A DNA stretch of 8,790 nt from Prosthecobacter debontii (lineage in GTDB: Bacteria > Verrucomicrobiota > Verrucomicrobiia > Verrucomicrobiales > Akkermansiaceae), in contig CAMCXJ010000089.1 of NCBI GenBank assembly GCA_945883455.1, positions 1-8,790 of the forward strand, read 5' to 3'. The stretch's first letter is position 1, and each line of letters begins with the position of its first letter. The position numbers and the translations under genes were made by a program. The notes under the pieces were generated by a model. It was not told the origin of the DNA and searched no databases. It saw nothing but the letters and a program-made list of their open reading frames with translations. Positions 7,169 to 8,790 of this stretch are shown piece by piece.

Positions 7169-7249
7169 CAAGGAGCGGCTGCCTTCGGCCGCCGGACTGC
7201 CATGGGAAATGGCTCGGCTTGCCGAGCAGCCGAAGGCAGCCCCTCCTTG
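7169..7249. terminator. Long inverted repeat between convergent genes, probable bidirectional terminator
   Basis: The arms 7169-7189 and 7229-7249 are complementary at 20 of 21 positions, with one C/C mismatch at 7176/7242. They enclose a 39-nt loop that itself contains a perfect 7-bp stem (GCTCGGC at 7212-7218 against GCCGAGC at 7221-7227). The structure starts 8 bp after the permease stop and ends 3 bp before the metF stop, so it nearly fills the gap. No long T-run follows on either strand, so it differs from a textbook intrinsic terminator. It could instead be a dispersed palindromic repeat (REP-like). Confidence 0.7.
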
Positions 7250-7252
7250 TAT

Positions 7253-8143
7253 TCACAGCCCCAGCGAGGCGTAGATCTGGCGGGTGGCGTGCGATTTGTT
7301 GAGTGTGTAGAAATGGATGCCGGCCACATTGTTGTCGAGGAGCTCGGCGGATTGCTGGGCGGCGTAGTGAATGCCCGCGCGCTCCACGGCTTCGGGGTCG
7401 TTTTTCGCGGCGGCGCGGTCGAGGGTCTTCAGGAGCTTCGCCGGGTAGCGGGCGCCAGCGGCGAGCTCTGCCATCCGTTGCATGCTGGAAAGGGAGGTCA
7501 CGGGCATGATGCCGGCGATGATCGGGACATTGATCCCGGCCAGCGAGCAGCGGTCGCGGAAGTCGAGGAAATCGTGGTTGTCGAAGAACAGCTGGGTGCA
7601 GATGTAGTCGGCTCCCGCGTCGATCTTGGCCTTGAGGTTGTTCATTTCCGCGACGCGGTTCGGCGTGGCAGGGTGGCCTTCCGGAAAGCCGGCGACGCCG
7701 ATCCCGAAGCCGCGCGGGTCGGGGTGCCCTTTGAACGCACGGATGTGGCTCACGAGGTCGGCGGCGTAGCGGAAATGCCCTTGTGACCAATCGTAAGCCG
7801 GCTGGTCCTTCGGCGGATCGCCGCGCAGGGCGAGGATGTTGGCGACCCCTGCCTCGGCGTAGCGAGTGAGGATCGCATCGATCTCATCCCGCGTGTGGCC
7901 GACGCAGGTGAGGTGCGGTACGGGCGGGATGTTTGTGGTTTGGCGGATGCGGAGAACGAGGTCGTGGGTTAGCTCGCGGGTGGAGCCGCCGGCTCCGTAG
8001 GTGACCGAGACGAAGGTGGGCGAAAGGGTCTCGAGGTCTCTTATCGTTTCGTAAAGCTCTTCCCAGGCGGCCTGCGCGCGCGGCGGGAAAAACTCAAAGG
8101 AAAGGGATGGCTTGGAGGTGCTGAGGATGTCGCTGATATGCAT
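7253..8143 (-). CDS. metF: 5,10-methylenetetrahydrofolate reductase
   Basis: A cytoplasmic flavoenzyme that reduces 5,10-methylene-THF to 5-methyl-THF, the methyl donor for homocysteine remethylation to methionine. It has 296 residues, the same length as E. coli MetF. Motifs in order: SFEFFPPR at 15-22 with catalytic Glu17 (E. coli Glu28); FVSVTYGAGGS at 44-54; PHLTCVG at 76-82; LALRGDPP at 104-111 with Asp109 (E. coli Asp120, near the flavin); DYICTQLFFDN at 179-189; and IHFYTLNKS at 276-284. The ATG at 8143 is preferred because MHISDIL directly precedes the conserved barrel. The frame is open up to 8233, but those 30 residues look non-conserved and overlap the intergenic palindrome. No Shine-Dalgarno is visible. 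I searched the upstream 120 bp by eye for S-adenosylmethionine or S-adenosylhomocysteine riboswitch features and saw none. Confidence 0.96.
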   Translation of the reverse strand: MHISDILSTSKPSLSFEFFPPRAQAAWEELYETIRDLETLSPTFVSVTYGAGGSTRELTHDLVLRIRQTTNIPPVPHLTCVGHTRDEIDAILTRYAEAGVANILALRGDPPKDQPAYDWSQGHFRYAADLVSHIRAFKGHPDPRGFGIGVAGFPEGHPATPNRVAEMNNLKAKIDAGADYICTQLFFDNHDFLDFRDRCSLAGINVPIIAGIMPVTSLSSMQRMAELAAGARYPAKLLKTLDRAAAKNDPEAVERAGIHYAAQQSAELLDNNVAGIHFYTLNKSHATRQIYASLGL

Positions 8144-8212
8144 GGGTGGAAAACTTTTCTGGGCTAAGGATAAAAAAACCGGGAACTTTGTGATCTCGCA
8201 GGGGTTATGAAA

Positions 8213-8230
8213 CGCAAAGATATGTTTGCG
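8213..8230. promoter_or_regulatory. 18-bp near-palindrome, candidate operator between metF and the EF-hand gene
   Basis: CGCAAAGATATGTTTGCG equals its own reverse complement except at one symmetric pair (G/G). The 6-bp arms CGCAAA/TTTGCG and the central ATAT are perfect. It lies between two divergent genes, 70 bp from the metF start and 34 bp from the EF-hand start, a good place for a dimeric repressor or activator. The in-frame ATG at 8222 lies inside it, another reason not to use that start. No regulator can be named. Confidence 0.45.
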
Positions 8231-8240
8231 CACATACCGA

Positions 8241-8261
8241 AAACTTCAAATGCTAAACTTT
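8241..8261 (+). repeat. Heptanucleotide repeat block 3
   Basis: Three consecutive 7-bp units on the plus strand: AAACTTC at 8241, AAATGCT at 8248 and AAACTTT at 8255. The next seven bases contain the EF-hand gene start codon, so the block abuts that gene. The first and third units match units in blocks 2 and 1. No inverted partner was found nearby. Confidence 0.65.
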
Positions 8262-8263
8262 CA

Positions 8264-8790
8264 ATGAAAACAGCACTCGCAGGTGGGTTAATAGCGGGGA
8301 TGCTTTCCTCTTTGGCAACGGGTCAAATCGAGCCTGGGCCAGGGCAGCCAATGCCGCCGCGGGAAGGCGACAGGCGGCACCTGGTGGGGAAGGAAGAAAT
8401 GTTCAAGCGCATGGATAGGGATGGCGACGGGAAAATTACGAAACGCGAGTTTTTCGCCTCCCCTCGCATCGAACAGCTGACCGAGGAGCAGCGCAACGCG
8501 TTATTCGGGCGGCTGGATCGCAATGAGGACGGTTTGATCAGCCGCGAGGAGATCCGCATGTTGCGGCAACAGGCGGAGCGCCGCACAAGGGATGATTTCC
8601 GGAAATTGGATGTGGATAAAAACGGGAGCGTGAACTTCGAGGAATTCAGCAAAGGGGAGTTCATCAGCAAGCTGCCGGAGGAAAAACAACGTCAGATTTT
8701 CAAACGAATGGACACCGACGGCAACGGTGTGATCGACGGTGCAGACCGACCCCAGGGGCCGCCGGGGAAACCGGAAATGCGTCCTGAGCG
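8264..8790 (+). CDS. Secreted four-EF-hand calcium-binding protein (cut by window edge)
   Basis: 175 codons are visible and the frame is still open at the right edge. From the ATG at 8264, Lys2 is followed by a hydrophobic, Ala/Gly/Leu-rich signal-like segment to about residue 17, with possible cleavage after Ala-Thr-Gly at 18-20. A Pro/Gly-rich spacer follows. Four EF-hand loops begin at residues 51 (DRDGDGKITKRE), 85 (DRNEDGLISREE), 116 (DVDKNGSVNFEE) and 150 (DTDGNGVIDGAD). The spacing of 34, 31 and 34 residues suggests two EF pairs. Loop 4 has Asp rather than Glu at position 12, which often changes ion preference. The frame extends in register to ATGs at 8222 and 8207, the latter 2 bp after AGGGG. 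The longer forms would put about 19 residues before the signal segment, so 8264 is preferred but not certain. The region past 162 turns Pro/Gly-rich. It is probably an exported Ca2+ binder; its partner is unknown. Confidence 0.85.
   Translation, partial: MKTALAGGLIAGMLSSLATGQIEPGPGQPMPPREGDRRHLVGKEEMFKRMDRDGDGKITKREFFASPRIEQLTEEQRNALFGRLDRNEDGLISREEIRMLRQQAERRTRDDFRKLDVDKNGSVNFEEFSKGEFISKLPEEKQRQIFKRMDTDGNGVIDGADRPQGPPGKPEMRPE

Noticed and set aside
7079..7790. Long open frames on both strands overlapping metF and the permease end (7079-7786 plus, 7095-7790 minus)
   Set aside because: The metF frame carries every catalytic motif. These alternatives cross the intergenic inverted repeat and show no recognisable family.
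8144..8263. Possible SAM or SAH riboswitch upstream of metF
   Set aside because: The leader is short, and I could not see the conserved cores or paired helices of known methionine-related riboswitches. A covariance-model search would settle it.

Overview
This window looks like chromosomal DNA of a Verrucomicrobiota-type bacterium. The inference rests on three things: a secreted DUF1080 (3-keto-disaccharide hydrolase) protein and a secreted four-EF-hand protein, both common in Planctomycetota and Verrucomicrobiota; start codons that mostly lack a clear Shine-Dalgarno; and a mostly GC-rich base composition. No ribosomal or other phylogenetic marker is present, so the assignment is tentative. 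I see no transposase, phage gene, CRISPR array, tRNA or rRNA.

Layout from left to right. On the minus strand are three genes in the same direction: a cytochrome P450 (1865-3010), then trpA (939-1727), then dapF (797 down to the left edge, missing only its last few codons). The trpA-dapF gap holds an unusual inverted-repeat element built from 7-bp units. A divergent gap of about 170 bp (3011-3184) separates the P450 from three plus-strand genes: the DUF1080 protein (3185-3886), a solute-binding protein (3970-5454) and a fused two-domain ABC permease (5451-7160). The last two overlap by the tetranucleotide ATGA. The permease converges on metF (7253-8143, minus), and a long inverted repeat fills nearly all of the gap between them. 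metF is divergent from an EF-hand protein (8264 to the right edge), and that gap holds an 18-bp near-palindrome and a third block of the 7-bp repeat.

Functionally this is mostly ordinary metabolism: tryptophan synthesis, lysine/peptidoglycan precursor synthesis, one-carbon/methionine metabolism, and solute import. The importer pair has no ATPase gene beside it. The P450 has no ferredoxin or reductase beside it, and its DNA is less GC-rich than the transporter genes. The most unusual signal is the degenerate heptanucleotide repeat of type AAACTTT, which occurs in three blocks, each abutting a gene end or start.
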